From Rhinopithecus roxellana (lineage: Eukaryota; Chordata; Mammalia; Primates; Cercopithecidae), in NCBI RefSeq assembly GCF_007565055.1, contig NC_044553.1, positions 46,241,420 to 46,305,419 of the forward strand: a stretch of DNA of 64,000 nucleotides. Direction: 5' to 3'. The notes beneath the pieces are model-generated. The model did not search any database. It was not told the origin of the DNA and saw nothing but the letters and a program-made list of their open reading frames with translations. The number at the start of each line of letters is the position of its first letter. Within the stretch, counting starts at the first letter, position 1. Shown here piece by piece: positions 33,571 to 44,862 of the stretch. The translations under genes and the position numbers were made by a program.

Positions 33571-34613
33571 CTTTGTGGTTTTATCTGCCTCTGGTCTTTG
33601 ATGATGGTGAGGTACTGATGGGGTTTTGGTATAGGTGTCCTTCCTGTTTGATAGTTTTCCTTCTAACAGTCAGGACCCTCAGCTGTAGGTCTGTTGGAGA
33701 TTGCTTGAGGTCCACTCCAGACCCTGTTTGCCTGGGTATCAGCAGCAGAGGTTGCAGAAGATAGAATATTGCTGAACAGCGAGTGTACCTGTCTGATTCT
33801 TACTTTGGAAGCTTCCTCTCAGGGGTGTACTCCACCCTGTGAGGTGTGGGGTGTCAGACTGCCCCTAGTGGGGGATGTCTCCCAGTTAGGCTACTCAGGG
33901 GTCAGGGACCCACTTGAGCAGGCAGTGTGTCCCTTCTCAGATCTCACCCTCCGTGCTGGGAGATCCACTGCTCTCTTCAAAGCTGTCAGACAGAGTCTTT
34001 TGCGTCTGCACACGTTTCTGCTGCTTTTTTTGTTGTTGTTGTTTAGCTGTGCCCTGTCCCCAGAGGTGGAGTCTACAGAGACAGGCAGGTTTCCTTGAGC
34101 TGCTGTGAGCTCCACCCAGTTCGAGCTTCCCAGCGGCTTTGTTTACCTATTTAAGCCTCAGCAATGGCGGGTGCCCCACCCCCAGCCTCGCTGCTGCCTT
34201 GCGGTTAGATCGCAGACTGCTGTGCTAGCAATGAGGGAGGCTCCGTGGCCGTGGGACCCTCCCGGCCAGGTGTGGGTATAATCTCCTGGTGTGCCCGTTT
34301 GCTTAAAGTGCAGTATTGGGGTGGGAGTTACCCGATTTTCCAGGTGTTGTGTGTCTCAGTTCCCCTGGCTAGGAAAAGGGATTCCCTTCCCCCTTGCGCT
34401 TCCCAGGTGAGGCGATGTCTCGCCCTGCTTCAGCTCTTGCTGGTTGGGCTGCAGCAGCTGACCAGCACCGATTGTCCGGCACTCCCTAGTGAGATGACCC
34501 CAGTACCTCAGTTGAAAATGCAGAAATCACCGGTCTTCTGTGTCGCTCGCGCTGGGAGTTGGAGACTGGAGCTGTTTCTATTCGGCCATCTTGCCAGAAG
34601 GATTCATATTCCC
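33571..34613 (-). promoter_or_regulatory. L1 5' UTR with sense and antisense promoter regions
   Basis: About 1 kb, GC-richer than its surroundings, upstream of ORF1 on the - strand. In active L1s this region holds an internal RNA polymerase II promoter (YY1-type GCCATCTTG at about 34585-34593, present here in the + orientation) and an antisense promoter. That antisense promoter would fire rightward, the same direction as the presumed host gene. Activity cannot be judged from sequence. Confidence 0.7.
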
Positions 34614-34670
34614 AATGTCGATTCTTGAGCACATGTGTTTTTTATATTCCATGTGACAAAATGGGAAGTT

Positions 34671-34982
34671 TTGTTGTTTTTTTTTTGTTTTGTTTTGTTT
34701 TGAGATGGAGTCTCGCTCTGTCTCCCAGGCTGGAGTGCAATGGCTTCATTTTGGCTCACTGCAAGCTTGGCCTCCCGGTTTATGCCATTCTCCTGCCTCA
34801 GCCTCCCGAGTAGCTGGGACTACAGGCGCCCTCCACCTCGCCCGGCTAGTTTTTTGTATTTTTTAATAGAGATGGGGTTTCACAGTGTTAGCCAGGATGG
34901 TCTCCATCTCCTGACCTCGTGATCCGCCCGTCTCGGCCTCCCAAAGTGCTGGGATTACAGGCTTGAGCCACCACGCCTGGCC
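34671..34982 (-). mobile_element. AluY, cercopithecid-type, antisense, nested in the hAT element
   Basis: (TTTTG)n tail, then a Y-type body with GCCCGGCTAGTTTTTTG and GTTAGCCAGGATGG. It sits between hAT-derived AAAATGGGAAG and an L1 3' fragment. Confidence 0.93.
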
Positions 34983-34984
34983 TG

Positions 34985-35015
<31 letters not shown>

Positions 35016-35205
35016 TTCAGGGCTATAAGTGCAGGTTTGTTACATAGGTAAACTTGTGTCATAGGTTTTGTTGTACAGATTGTTTCACCACCCAGGTATT
35101 AAGCCTAGTACCCATTAGTTATTTTTCCTTATCCTCTCCCTCCTCTCACCCTCCACCCTCTGAAAGATTCCAGTGAGTGTTCTTCCCCTCGGTGTGTTCT
35201 TATGT
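34985..35205 (-). mobile_element. 5'-truncated L1 3' end, antisense
   Basis: Poly(T) then AAAGTTCAGGG..GTGCAGGTTTGTTACATAGGTAAAC and CACCCAGGTATTAAGCC: the last ~200 bases of an older L1PB/L1MA-like element. It is a second, separate L1 insertion in the hAT host. Confidence 0.82.
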
Positions 35206-36094
35206 TCTTGGGAAGGTTGTTATAGGGTCTTCCACTGCATACCACAGTGTGATGCTTTTTTTGAGAAAAGAGCTTGTTTGATTTAGTTATAAACTGGATT
35301 AGCAAACTAGTCAGTTTTTTCATGGAACACATTTTTACTTGAAAGAAGCAAACTGTATTTATGTGAATTTGAATATTTTTACATATTTTCTCAAAAATAA
35401 ATGAAGTGAGCCTTTCACTTCAAGAAAAACAAATGACAGAATTTATTGCCGAGATAAAATTCAGACTTTCAAGCAAAAATTAGAATTGTGGAAAACTCCT
35501 ATCAGTCACTGTAATTTTGGCAGTTTCTCAGGACTTTGCAATGAGATTGGTTGTGTTATTAACAAATGATTTTTTTTTTTTTTTTTTTACTGTTACATAA
35601 TGAAATGTGTCATGTTTGAAAGAGGTACATAACTTGGTGAAACAATATTTTTCAGATGACAATGATGTTACAAAGTCATGTCTGGGTGAAGTCTATGTAA
35701 AGTGCAGTATCGAACAGTTGATTTTTCACTGAGATAGTACGAGGTTTCACTGATATGGTTTCAGATTCCACATTGCAATTAAGTTAAAGCTGCCTTTGTA
35801 AAGTATTGGGGTAGTATCAAAGAGGAATAACACCCACACTTACCTGAAAAGGTTATTAAAAATACTACTCCCTTTTTCAACTACATATTTGTGTGAAACT
35901 GGATTTTCTTATAATTTAACCAGAACAGCATATCCTGATAGATTGACTGCAGATGGAGATGTGACAATCCGGCTTTCTTCTGTTAAGCTAGCCATTAGAG
36001 AGATTTGCAAAAAATGTGTAGTATTACCACTCATTAAGTTTTTGAAAATATTTTAATAAAAGTTACTTTTATTAGATATGGTGGGTTTGCAGTG
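35206..36094 (+). pseudogene. hAT transposase remnant (3' half)
   Basis: Largest surviving transposase-derived block of the Zaphod-like element. Reading + strand, isolated peptides such as TYLCETGFS (from ACATATTTGTGTGAAACTGG, 35882) are recognisable as the conserved C-terminal part of hAT transposases. They sit in different frames with stops between them. A T-run at about 35572-35589 looks like a later expansion. No function is expected. Confidence 0.7.
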
Positions 36095-36410
36095 TTTTTT
36101 TTTTTGTTGTTGTTGTTGTTGTTTTTTGAAATGGAATCACACTTTTGTCACCCAGGCTGCAGTGCAGTGGTGCAATCTCAGTTCACTGCAACCTCGGCCT
36201 CCCAGGGTCAAGCGATTCTGCTACCTCAGCCTCCTGAGTAGCTGGGATTACAGGCATGCACCACCACACCAGGCTAATTTTTGTATTTTTAGTAGAGACA
36301 GAGTTTCACTATGTTGCCCAGGCTGGTGTTGAACTCCTGACCTCAAGTGATCCGCCCACCTCAGCCTCCTCAAGTGCTGGGATTACAGGTGTGAGCCACC
36401 GCATCTGGCC
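36095..36410 (-). mobile_element. AluS, antisense, nested in the hAT element
   Basis: Full-length AluS with (TTG)n in its tail at 36106-36123. Confidence 0.92.
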
Positions 36411-36476
36411 TATTACTGCAGTTTTAAAATAATACATTTTAAAGCATTTATGAGTTTTACTTTCTAATAGGGTAAG

Positions 36477-36870
36477 TGTATTAGTTCGTTCTCACACTGC
36501 TATAAATACCTGAGACTGGGTAATTTATAAAGAAAAGGGGTTTAATTGGCTGAAGGTTCCATAGGCTGTATAGGAAGCGTGGCAGCATCTGCTTCTGGGG
36601 AGACCTCAGGGAGCTTTTACTCATGGTAGAGGGCAAAGCAAGAGTCGGTGTCTTACATGGCAGGAGCAGGAGAGAAGGGGGAGGTGCCACATAATTTTAA
36701 ACAACCAGATCTCGTGAGAAGTCCATAATGAGAACAGCACCAAAGGGATGGTGTGAACCATTAGAAACTGCCCCGATAATCCAATCACGTCCCAGCAGGC
36801 CCCACCTCCAACACTGGGAATTACACTTTGACCTGAGATTTGGGTGAGTACACAGATCCAGACCATATCA
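36477..36870 (-). mobile_element. Solo MST-type LTR (ERVL-MaLR), antisense
   Basis: A 394-bp LTR in reverse orientation: begins TGTATTAGTTCGTTCTCAC and ends with the reverse of the LTR start (AGACCATATCA). Perfect 5-bp duplication GTAAG at 36472-36476 and 36871-36875. No internal retroviral sequence remains, so it is the product of LTR-LTR recombination. It interrupts the hAT element in its 3' terminal region. Confidence 0.93.
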
Positions 36871-36925
36871 GTAAGTATCAATAGATATGAAAGCTTTTTC
36901 AAATCTTCCAATGATTTTTGTTTCC

Positions 36926-37174
36926 TTTTTTTTTTTTTATTCGGGATCTGTCTCTCATACCCAGGCTAGAGTGCAGTGGTGAGATCTTAGTTCACTACAT
37001 TCTTTGCCTCCTGGGCTCAGGCAGTCCTCCCACCTAAGCCTCCGAAGTAGCTGGGACTACAAGCACGTACCACCACACTTGGCTCATTTTTCTATTTTTA
37101 GTAGAGACGGGTTTCACCATGTTGTCCAGGCTGGTCTCAAACTCCTGGGCCCAAGCAATCTATAGTGCCTGGCC
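36926..37174 (-). mobile_element. AluJ-like, antisense, internally deleted
   Basis: J-type Alu lacking about 40 bases near its head (CAAGCAATCTATAGTGCCTGGCC). Nested in the hAT element. Confidence 0.85.
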
Positions 37175-37202
37175 AATTTTTAAGATTATGAAGGTCCTCA
37201 GG

Positions 37203-37492
37203 AACGGGTGCGGTGGCTCACATCTGTAATCCCGGCACTTTGGGAGGCCGAGGCAGGTGGATCACCTGACGTCAGGAGTTCGAGACCAACCTGGCCAACA
37301 TGGGGAAACACTGTCTCTACTAAAAATACAAAACAGCTGGGTGTGGTGTCGGGCACCTATAATCCCAGCTATTCAGGGAGTATGAGGCACAACAGTTGCT
37401 TGAACTGGGAGGCAGACGTTTCAGTGAGCCGAGATCACACCACTCCGCTTCAGCCTGGGTGGCAGAGCTGAACTCTGTCTCAAAAAAAAAAA
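37203..37492 (+). mobile_element. AluS, nested at the hAT 3' terminus
   Basis: Full-length AluS that separates hAT piece AGGTCCTCAGGA from the terminal GATAACTGCTG. Confidence 0.91.
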
Positions 37493-37564
37493 GATAACTG
37501 CTGCTCCAGAGAATTAATCAATTTTTGATGAGCCCACTATTCTCCTTTCACCCCATCTTTCAGT

Positions 37565-38050
37565 TATGTCAGAATTTTTGATTATTTTAAACAACAATTC
37601 CGCAAATGCCTATTGAAAGCCAAATATGTGTTCTAAGCTTTTGGGCACATAGTAGTGATCAAAACAAAATCTCTGCTCTGGTAAGGAAACAAATTTTGTG
37701 GATGGTGATTATGGAAATAAGTGACCTGGAAAAGGAAGCTAGAGGGTGGGGTTAACTTTATATTTTTATTTTTTTGCCTTTCCACGAAAATTTTGATGTT
37801 GGTATTGACTACTAATGTGGTAAGGTGCTCAGGGAAGGTATCACGGATAAGGAAACATTTGAACACAGATGTAAAGGAAGTGAATGAGTGAGCCTCGTGG
37901 TTATCTGGGGGAAGAGCATTGAAGGCAGTGTGACTAGCCGTAGCGTGCTTGACCTGCTTGAGAAATAGCCTAGAAACGATTGGGGCTTTCGTGGAGTAGG
38001 TGAGGAGAATGGTAGTCTCTGAGAACAGAGGTATCAGGGGCTCATGTTCC
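37565..38050 (-). mobile_element. L2-like ancient LINE relic
   Basis: Phrases GCAAATGCCTATTGAAAGCC, AAAATCTCTGCTCTGGTAAGG and GGGGGAAGAGCATTGAAGGC in order resemble the ancient LINE relics at 14230 and 21595. Non-coding. Confidence 0.5.
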
Positions 38051-38566
38051 TCAGTTATATGAAATACTTATATTACCTTGGGTAACTTCTTAGCCATTTT
38101 TTACGTCTCTTCTCTTTTCTGGATTTCCTGTCAGTCAGGTAACAGGATTCTATTGCCATCTCTACTTTACCTGCTGTTAGTTCCTATTTTTGTTGTTGAT
38201 TTAAAAAAAGAATTCCTATCAATTTAGTGGGGATTGGAGGGAGATTTGAGATAAAGGTCTTGTATACCTTTATCTTACCATGTTGTTAAAATATGTGAAC
38301 TTCTGCTTTTGATAATCATGATAATTTTACCGGAAAAAAGTTGTATTAGTGATATGGAACTGGGCTCTCCACATTTGGTGAATAGGTTCGCTTTAGAAAG
38401 CCTAAGTCTATTTTGACAGCTAGGGTCTTTAATAGAAAATACTTAATACTTTTATTAAGTGAAGAAAATCATGTGATATAAGATTTGTTACAGAACAGCT
38501 ACAAAAGCTGTATTATCATGGGATTTTATTTTATTTTTTATGAAATCATGTTTAAAGAACTAGATA
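38051..38566. other. Unique intronic sequence
   Basis: About 510 bases with no repeat or gene recognised. Confidence 0.4.
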
Positions 38567-38953
38567 CAGTAGTCCTCCCTTATCCATGAGGGATACAGTC
38601 CAAGACCCCCAGTAGATGCTTACAACCACAACATGCATACCTTTTATAAAGTTTAATTTACAAATTGGGCAGAGTAAGATGTTAATAGCAAAAAATTACA
38701 ACTATATTCAATAAAAATTATGTGAATGTGTTCTTTCTCCCAAAATATTATACTCACCCTTCTTGTGATGATGGAAAATGATGATAAAATGGCAAAGTGA
38801 GGTTAATGACTTGGGCACGGTGTAGGCATTCATAAGCGTTTAAAGCTTATGAGCTGTTTATTTCTGGAGTTTTTTCTTTAATATTTTTGGACCATGTTGA
38901 CCATAGGTAAGTGAAACCATAGGCAATAAATTGTGGTTAAGGGGAGACTACTG
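38567..38953. mobile_element. Tigger-type MITE (MER44-like) with TIRs and TA duplication
   Basis: Begins CAGTAGTCCTCCCTTATCC and ends GGTTAAGGGGAGACTACTG, which are inverted repeats. The dinucleotide TA at 38565-38566 and 38954-38955 is the pogo/Tigger target duplication. Length 387 bp, non-autonomous. The MER44 label is from memory; the superfamily is well supported. Confidence 0.88.
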
Positions 38954-38955
38954 TA

Positions 38956-39639
38956 TAGTATTGGTTAAAACTCACCATTCTGTTTTCTTGACTGTCTTCC
39001 TGCCGTTTCTCTGATGTATCCTTATCCTTATTCTCCACTTGAAATTTTACTTTTAAAGGTCAGCTCTTAAACTTCTTTCAGTTTTTTCCTTTAGAATTAA
39101 TAGCTGTCCCTTCTGTGTTCCCATAGTATTTGGTACTTATTTGTAGCAGTTACCATGTTTTATTAGAACATTCTTCTACTGTGAGGGCCAAGTTCCTGAA
39201 AATCTCCATGGTAAATATGGTAAGTATGGTTGAGTAACGTATGTAACATATGTAATAATCTTACGTAAAAGTAGTCATGGGAACTGAAGTTCTGAGTGAA
39301 AGCCCTCATAGCTGTGCGTTTAATTAAAAAAAAAGAAAAAGAGAGTGACCAAACTCAACAAGTTCCCTACAGGCTCTACCTGATCCGGCCCTGACTACCT
39401 CTGATCTCATTGTGTGCCATTTCCCTTTCCTTCTACTTCCCTTCTTTCAGTTCTTTGCACCTGTTAGGCATCTTCTTGTCACATAGTCTTTCCTATTTTT
39501 TTCTCTCCCAGGAATACTCTTCCTGCAGAATTGTGTGGCTTGACTGACTAGTGGCTACGATTCATGTTTTTAGCTTCTTAGAGAGGATCCTGTTGATAGT
39601 CAGCCTTTAGCATTTGTTTTGTTTTCTTTCTTTCCTTTT
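38956..39639 (+). mobile_element. L2 relic pieces with unique sequence
   Basis: TTCTTTGCACCTGTTAGGCATCTTC and TCTCCCAGGAATACTCTTCC around 39450-39520 fit the 3' region of L2, continuing past the Alus to its typical end at 40500-40530. The first 300 bases are unassigned. Confidence 0.45.
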
Positions 39640-39752
39640 TGTAATAAGGTCTCATTATGTTGCCAGCGCTGGATTGCAGTGGCTATTCACAGGTGCTATT
39701 ATAGCTTACTGCAGCCTTGAACTCCTGGCCTCAAGTGATCCTACTGCCTGTT
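39640..39752 (-). mobile_element. FLAM (free left Alu monomer), antisense
   Basis: Contains the monomer-specific phrase CAGTGGCTATTCACAGGTGC and ends GATCCTACTGCCTG. An older fossil monomer beside two dimeric Alus. Confidence 0.82.
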
Positions 39753-39759
39753 TTATTTT

Positions 39760-40045
39760 CTTTCTTCTTTTTTTTGAGACAAGGTCTCACTCTCTTGCCC
39801 AGGCTGGAGTGCAGTGGCTCAATGTCAGCTCACTGCAACCTCTGCCTCCCGGGCTCAAGCGATCCTCCCACCTCAGCCTCCTGAGTAGCTGGGACGGGCA
39901 TGTACCACCACACCCAGCTAAGTTTTTGTAGAGACATGCTTTTGCCCTGTGGCCCAGGCTGGTCTGGAACTCCTGAGCTCAAGCCCTCTGCCCACCTCGA
40001 CCTCCCAAAATTCTGGGATTACAGGCGTAAACCAGTACGCCTGGT
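39760..40045 (-). mobile_element. AluJ-like, antisense
   Basis: Full-length J-type Alu (TGGAACTCCTGAGCTCAAG). Confidence 0.9.
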
Positions 40046-40055
40046 CTTTTTCTCT

Positions 40056-40354
40056 TTGTTTTTTTGAGACAGGGTCTGGCTCTGTTGCCCAGACTAGAGT
40101 GCAGTGGCATGATCCCTACTTACTGCAACCTCCACCTCCTAGGCTCAAATCATCCTCCCACCTCAGCTTCTCAAGTAGCTGGGACTACAGGTGCCTGCTA
40201 CCACACCCAGCTCATTTTTTAAAAAATATTTTTTTGTAGAGAGAGGGTTTTGCTATGTTGCCCATGCTGGTCTTGAACTCCTGAGCTCAAGCGATCTGCC
40301 TGCCTCAGCCTCCCAAAGTGCTGGAATTACAGGTGTGAGCCACTGCATGCGACC
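40056..40354 (-). mobile_element. AluJ-like, antisense
   Basis: Full-length J-type Alu only about ten bases after the preceding one, same orientation. Confidence 0.9.
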
Positions 40355-40535
40355 TATTTTCTTAATAGCACGTTTTGCTCTAAAATTACCTTGGTTTTTT
40401 TTGGTCTCTCATTTGCATGTAATTTCCATGAGAGCAAAGACTTTCTATGTCCTGTTCATGGCTGATGCCAGTGCCTAAAACAAGTGCCTAGCTCTTTATA
40501 GGCTTTCAATAAATATTTATTGAATGAGAACCATA
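40355..40535 (+). mobile_element. L2 3' end
   Basis: TTCCATGAGAGCAAAGACTT, CCTAAAACAAGTGCCTAGC and TCAATAAATATTTATTGAATG form the classic L2 3' terminus. Confidence 0.75.
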
Positions 40536-41852
40536 AATGAGTAAGTGATAGCTAATGTATTGTCAGTGTTATTGTATCTTCTAAAATATTAATAGGCTAC
40601 TGTAAAATTAATTTGTTTCCTGAGTGACTTTTCTAGGTTTTGTTCTCATTCCAGATGCTTGGGATGGAAGAAGTTTGAATGACCTATCCTGTGTGTATCC
40701 TCCTTGCCATAGCTGAATTCATCTTTCTGAAACCCTCTTCCCAGACTCTTGGGTTTATTTTATTCCAATGTGAATGCATGTTTTTTCCCTCATAGATGGC
40801 AGTTCTGGATTAGCAGTTTTAAGGTCTTGACTTTGTTTTTCGTTATCTGTCTTTAACAAGCTTCAATTTAAAATATTCCTTCTTTTCTCTCCCAATTATC
40901 TTTACTGATCCTCAGTTGTCTCTTTTTATTATCTCCAACAGAAGGAACTTGCTGTTTAGGTTTACTGAAACTAACAGTCTGAAGATTGCAAAAAAGTATA
41001 CAGGTAAATAAATGTGCATAGATGAGACTTAACATGTACAATAATTCACATTAGGATTGTGATTACTATTTTTATCTAGAATGTGAAATTTGTTAGGAAA
41101 GGGTAGCAACTTTCTATCTTTTTATCACCTTGATCAGTGACTTATAGGAAAAATTCAAACCAAAAAAGGTTTGTTAAATAAAGTAGCTGACATCAGCATA
41201 CAGGATAATGAATTCTTGGTTTCCCCAAACCAGTATTCTAGAGTTGTTTAATATCTTGGCATTTTTTGTTTCTTGCAACAAGAATTTTCACTTCACTGTC
41301 TGAATATACTGATCCAAGGAAAACAAAAATAGCATTTAGTCAGAGATAACCTTGGAAATCCCTAAAGTTGCCCTTAAAATATACAGTAAAAATATGCAGT
41401 CTCTGAAAGTCCAGCACTTCCCATTTTCCCTCCCCTATTGGAACAAATCATGTTTTCATTGTTAAATATCAGAGAAAGAGTAAGTTTGTGTATATGGCCT
41501 GTAATGTGGGAAAAATAAATGGCTCCAAAGATTAGAATCTGACAGCATAGTAAGATGCTCACATTCTGAGAGACACTTGGAAAGTGGGACCTAATATAGA
41601 GCAGCAAAATTTAATCTTCTATTTTGTGTTGATTCTAGGCATATAATCAGTGAGCAGAAGGGCAAGCATAATCTGCTACATGGTTTAAATTATTTTTTTC
41701 TTGTCAAGTTCACTTTATGGGCACGATGTCTATCCAGAGGTGTTCTCCCAAATTCCAACTTTCAGTACGCCTTGACTGTCAGGCATTAAAGTGTCAATAA
41801 TTCTTCCTGGTTTTCCTCTTACAACTCATGTTCTCTTTCTTTAGTACATACA
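40536..41852. other. Unique intronic sequence, nothing recognised
   Basis: About 1.3 kb without transposons I can name, unusually long for this window. No open frame with family features. The - strand frame at 41374-41607 is not convincing. Confidence 0.4.
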
Positions 41853-41993
41853 GTTTGTTTGTTTATTTATTTGTGGAGATAGTCTCACCTATTTCACCTG
41901 TGTTGCCCAGTCTGATCTCAAACTCCTGGGCACAAGCAATCCTCCCCCCCCATGAAGTGCTAGGATTACAGGCACGAGCCGCTGCACCCAGCC
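41853..41993 (-). mobile_element. Alu right-arm monomer (FRAM-like), antisense
   Basis: GTGGAGATAGTCTCACC..TGTTGCCCAGTCTGATCTCAAACTCCTGGG..GCCGCTGCACCCAGCC: one arm only, with an eight-C run in place of the usual CACCTCGGCC. Confidence 0.78.
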
Positions 41994-42464
41994 TCTAGAA
42001 CATAATCTTTCATTACTATTCTCCAGGTTGCATGTTTTGACTGACCTAAATCATATATGTGGAGTAAAAACAAATTTTATCTAAATAAACTTGTTGGACT
42101 TCATTCAAGGAGAAATTGTTTCCTTGGACAGTTTTGCTCCCAACATTAGATCCTGCCTTCTCCGGACAGCTGTCATCTTTTTAATTTAGTTTGCTGATTT
42201 TATTTTTATTTATTTTGTTACTGCAACCTTTGCTTTGGCCTTTAACAACTCAATGTTTTGGTTTAATCTTCAAGAGGAATTTGAGGTTCACTCGAATAAG
42301 TTAGACTAGTTTGAGGTAGGTGTAGCTAGAGGATTGAAGGCCTGCTTAAAAAAAATGTGGTGGTGGGTAGGGGGAAGAATTCAAAGGGAAGAAGCTTGTG
42401 GACTTCCTTTGCCTGGATGATTTCTAAAAACTAGCTGACTCGTCATCTTTAAAAACAACAACAA
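41994..42464. other. Unique intronic sequence, nothing recognised
   Basis: About 470 bases with no repeat or gene signature. Confidence 0.4.
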
Positions 42465-42625
42465 GAGTTATCATGTGCATATGTTACTTTGTTCAATATT
42501 TACAACAACCCTTTGTGATAAATATTTTCATTTTTCAGATGAGGAAATTCAGGCACAGAATGATTAATAACTTGCTAATGAGTCACAGTGGTGATGGGGA
42601 TGTGGGGATTTAAATCAGTGGGTTT
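42465..42625 (-). mobile_element. MIR, antisense
   Basis: ACAACAACCCTTTGTGATAA followed by TTCAGATGAGGAAATTCAGGC is the MIR core in reverse. Confidence 0.7.
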
Positions 42626-42875
42626 TGAGTTACCTGAGTAAAGAATTCCAAAATTGAGGACATCACTATTTCTGTATTTCCTTCTAAGGAAAACAGTATA
42701 AGGTGTATTTTTATCTCCAGTAGGCGTGGTCATTGGCAAGAGAAGGAAAGATTGGTGATTTTATTTCAGTGATGGGATTGGGACTTAATTTCTCTGTGGT
42801 TTTTCTGGGTATTCCAGATTTTGTATAGTGAACTTATTTTAAAAACCAATGAGATTGGGATGGGGTTTTTTAAAA

Positions 42876-42974
42876 AAAAGAGATGGGGTTTCACCATCTT
42901 AGCCAGGCTGGTCTTGAACTCCTGACTTTGTGATCTACCTGCCTCAGCCTCCCAAAGTGCTGGAATTACAGGCT
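42876..42974 (-). mobile_element. Partial Alu, antisense
   Basis: About 100 bases, GAGATGGGGTTTCACCATC to GGAATTACAGGCTG. Both the rest of the left arm and the extreme head are missing. Confidence 0.82.
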
Positions 42975-43797
42975 GTTTACAGTTTTTAAAGTAAACTCTA
43001 CATACAGTGAAATGCACGAATCTTAAGTGTACCATTTAAGTTTTGCCAAATGCATCTGTTACCCAAATCCTTATGAAGGTATTGAGCACGAACAACCATT
43101 GCCTCGAAAAGTCATTCCCTCATGCTCCTTCCTTGTCAGTCCTGTCCCCATCCCTTGAAGACAGAACCAATGTTCAAGTGTTTTTTTTTTTGTTTTTTTT
43201 TTTTTTACTTTAGATTAGTTTTGCCTGTCTAGAATTTCAAATGGATACTTTGTGTCTGCTGTTCCCTTAGCAGTGATATTTTTGAGATTAATCCATATTG
43301 ATACATGTATCAGTAGTACCTTCTTTGTTGTTGCTGTTTGGTATCCCTTTGTAGCTGTATAACATAATTTATCCATTCACTTGGAGATTTATTTTTTCTC
43401 TAATTTTTGGCTATTATGAGTAAAGCGATGAACATTCATATACAAGTCTTTGTATCCATGTTTTCCAATTTAGGCATGGAATTACTGGATCATAGGTTAA
43501 ATGTATGCATAGCTAACATTATTAGAAGCTGCCAGAGAGTCATGTGTGGAGTTCCAGTTGTGGAATATCCTTGCCAATGTTTGGTGGTTTTGGTCTTTTT
43601 AGTTTTAGTCTTGTTGGGTGTGTAATGGGGGCTTACTATAGTTTATATTTACATTCCTCTGGTGACTAAAGATATTGAAGATTTTTAAATTTACTTATTG
43701 GCTATTTTTGTATGTTTTGTAAAATCTTTTGCCTATTTTTTTGTGGGGTTGTCTTATTAGGATATAAGAGTTTTTTTCATATATTCAGTATTCAAAT

Positions 43798-43845
43798 TAC
43801 ATATATGTGTTTATATATACGCACACACAAACATATGTATATATA
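43798..43845. repeat. AT/AC-rich microsatellite
   Basis: Alternating TATATGTG, TATATACGCACACAC and ATATGTATATATA within the L1M remnant. Confidence 0.75.
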
Positions 43846-44130
43846 ATTTTATCTGTCTTTAGCTTACCAGCTTGTCCTTTTGTTTTCTTAATGCTGTCTC
43901 TGAAGAGCAGAGGTTTTGATTTTGATAAAGTCAAGCTTATTAATTTTTTTAAGAAATGGTAGTACTTTCTGTATCCTGTGAAATCCTCGCCCATGATATA
44001 ATCACATAAACTTTCTGCTATGTTTTTTCTAGAAGCTTTATAGTTTTAGGTTTAGTTTTTGTATCTGGTGTGAGGTAGGTGTTGAGATTCCTTTTTTTCC
44101 TATCTGGCTCTCCAGTTGTTTCACTACCAT

Positions 44131-44432
44131 TTTTGTTTGTTTGTTTTTGGAGACAGACTCTATCTCTGTTGCCCAGGCTGCAGTGCAGTGGCACAATCGT
44201 GGATCACTGCAGCCTCAACCTCCTGGGCTCAAGCAATCCTCCTGCCTCAGCCTCCTGAGTAGCTGAGACTGCAGGGATACACCACCATGCCTGGCTAGTT
44301 TTAAAATTTTTTTGTAGAGACAGAGTCTCACTATATTGCCCAGGCTGGTCTTGACTCCTGAGCTCAAGCAATCCTCCTACATCATCCTCCCAAAGTGCTG
44401 GTATTTATAGGCATGAGCCACTGCACTCAGCC
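44131..44432 (-). mobile_element. AluJ, antisense
   Basis: Full-length J-type Alu with a (TTTG)n tail. Flanking words ACTACCATTTTTG and CTACCATCATTTG are its target-site duplication. Confidence 0.92.
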
Positions 44433-44862
44433 TACCATCATTTGTTGAAAAGACAGTTCCTTCCTCATTGTCTTGGCACTTTTGTTGGAAAATCATTTGA
44501 TGATGTATCTGAGTCTATTTCTGGACTCTAGTCTGTCCTTACACCAGTAGCCCCAGTGTTGATACAGTTGGATTTAAATCTGTCAGTTTGCTGTTGGTTT
44601 TCTGTTTGTTCCACCTGTTCCTTTTCTCATTTCCTGCTTCCTTTTGGATTGAGAGTTTTTAAAAATCATATTACATTTATCGCCACTTTTGGCTTATACT
44701 TTAAAAAAAAATCTTTTATGGTTCTTTTAGGGTTTATGCTATGCATCTTTATCACAGTCTTCAAGGAATAATAGATGGTTGTATGTATAATATGAGAAAC
44801 TTAAAACAGTATACTTTCATTTACTCCCCTCCTGTCCTTTGTGTTAATATTGTTACATATTT

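Larger units (their letters stand above)
28428..34613 (-). mobile_element. Full-length L1PA-type LINE-1, antisense, inactive
   Basis: About 6.19 kb running from poly(T) at 28428 to the 5' end near 34600. The 5' end reads, in reverse, TTCGGCCATCTTGCCAG. A 13-bp duplication AATGTTGATTCTT / AATGTCGATTCTT (28415-28427 and 34614-34626) brackets it and joins two adjacent pieces of the hAT host. Order on the - strand: 5' UTR, ORF1, intergenic spacer, ORF2, short 3' UTR with a G-rich tract, poly(A). Both ORFs are broken, so it cannot retrotranspose on its own. The single mismatch in the duplication and moderate ORF decay suggest an insertion older than the AluY copies but not ancient. Confidence 0.95.
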
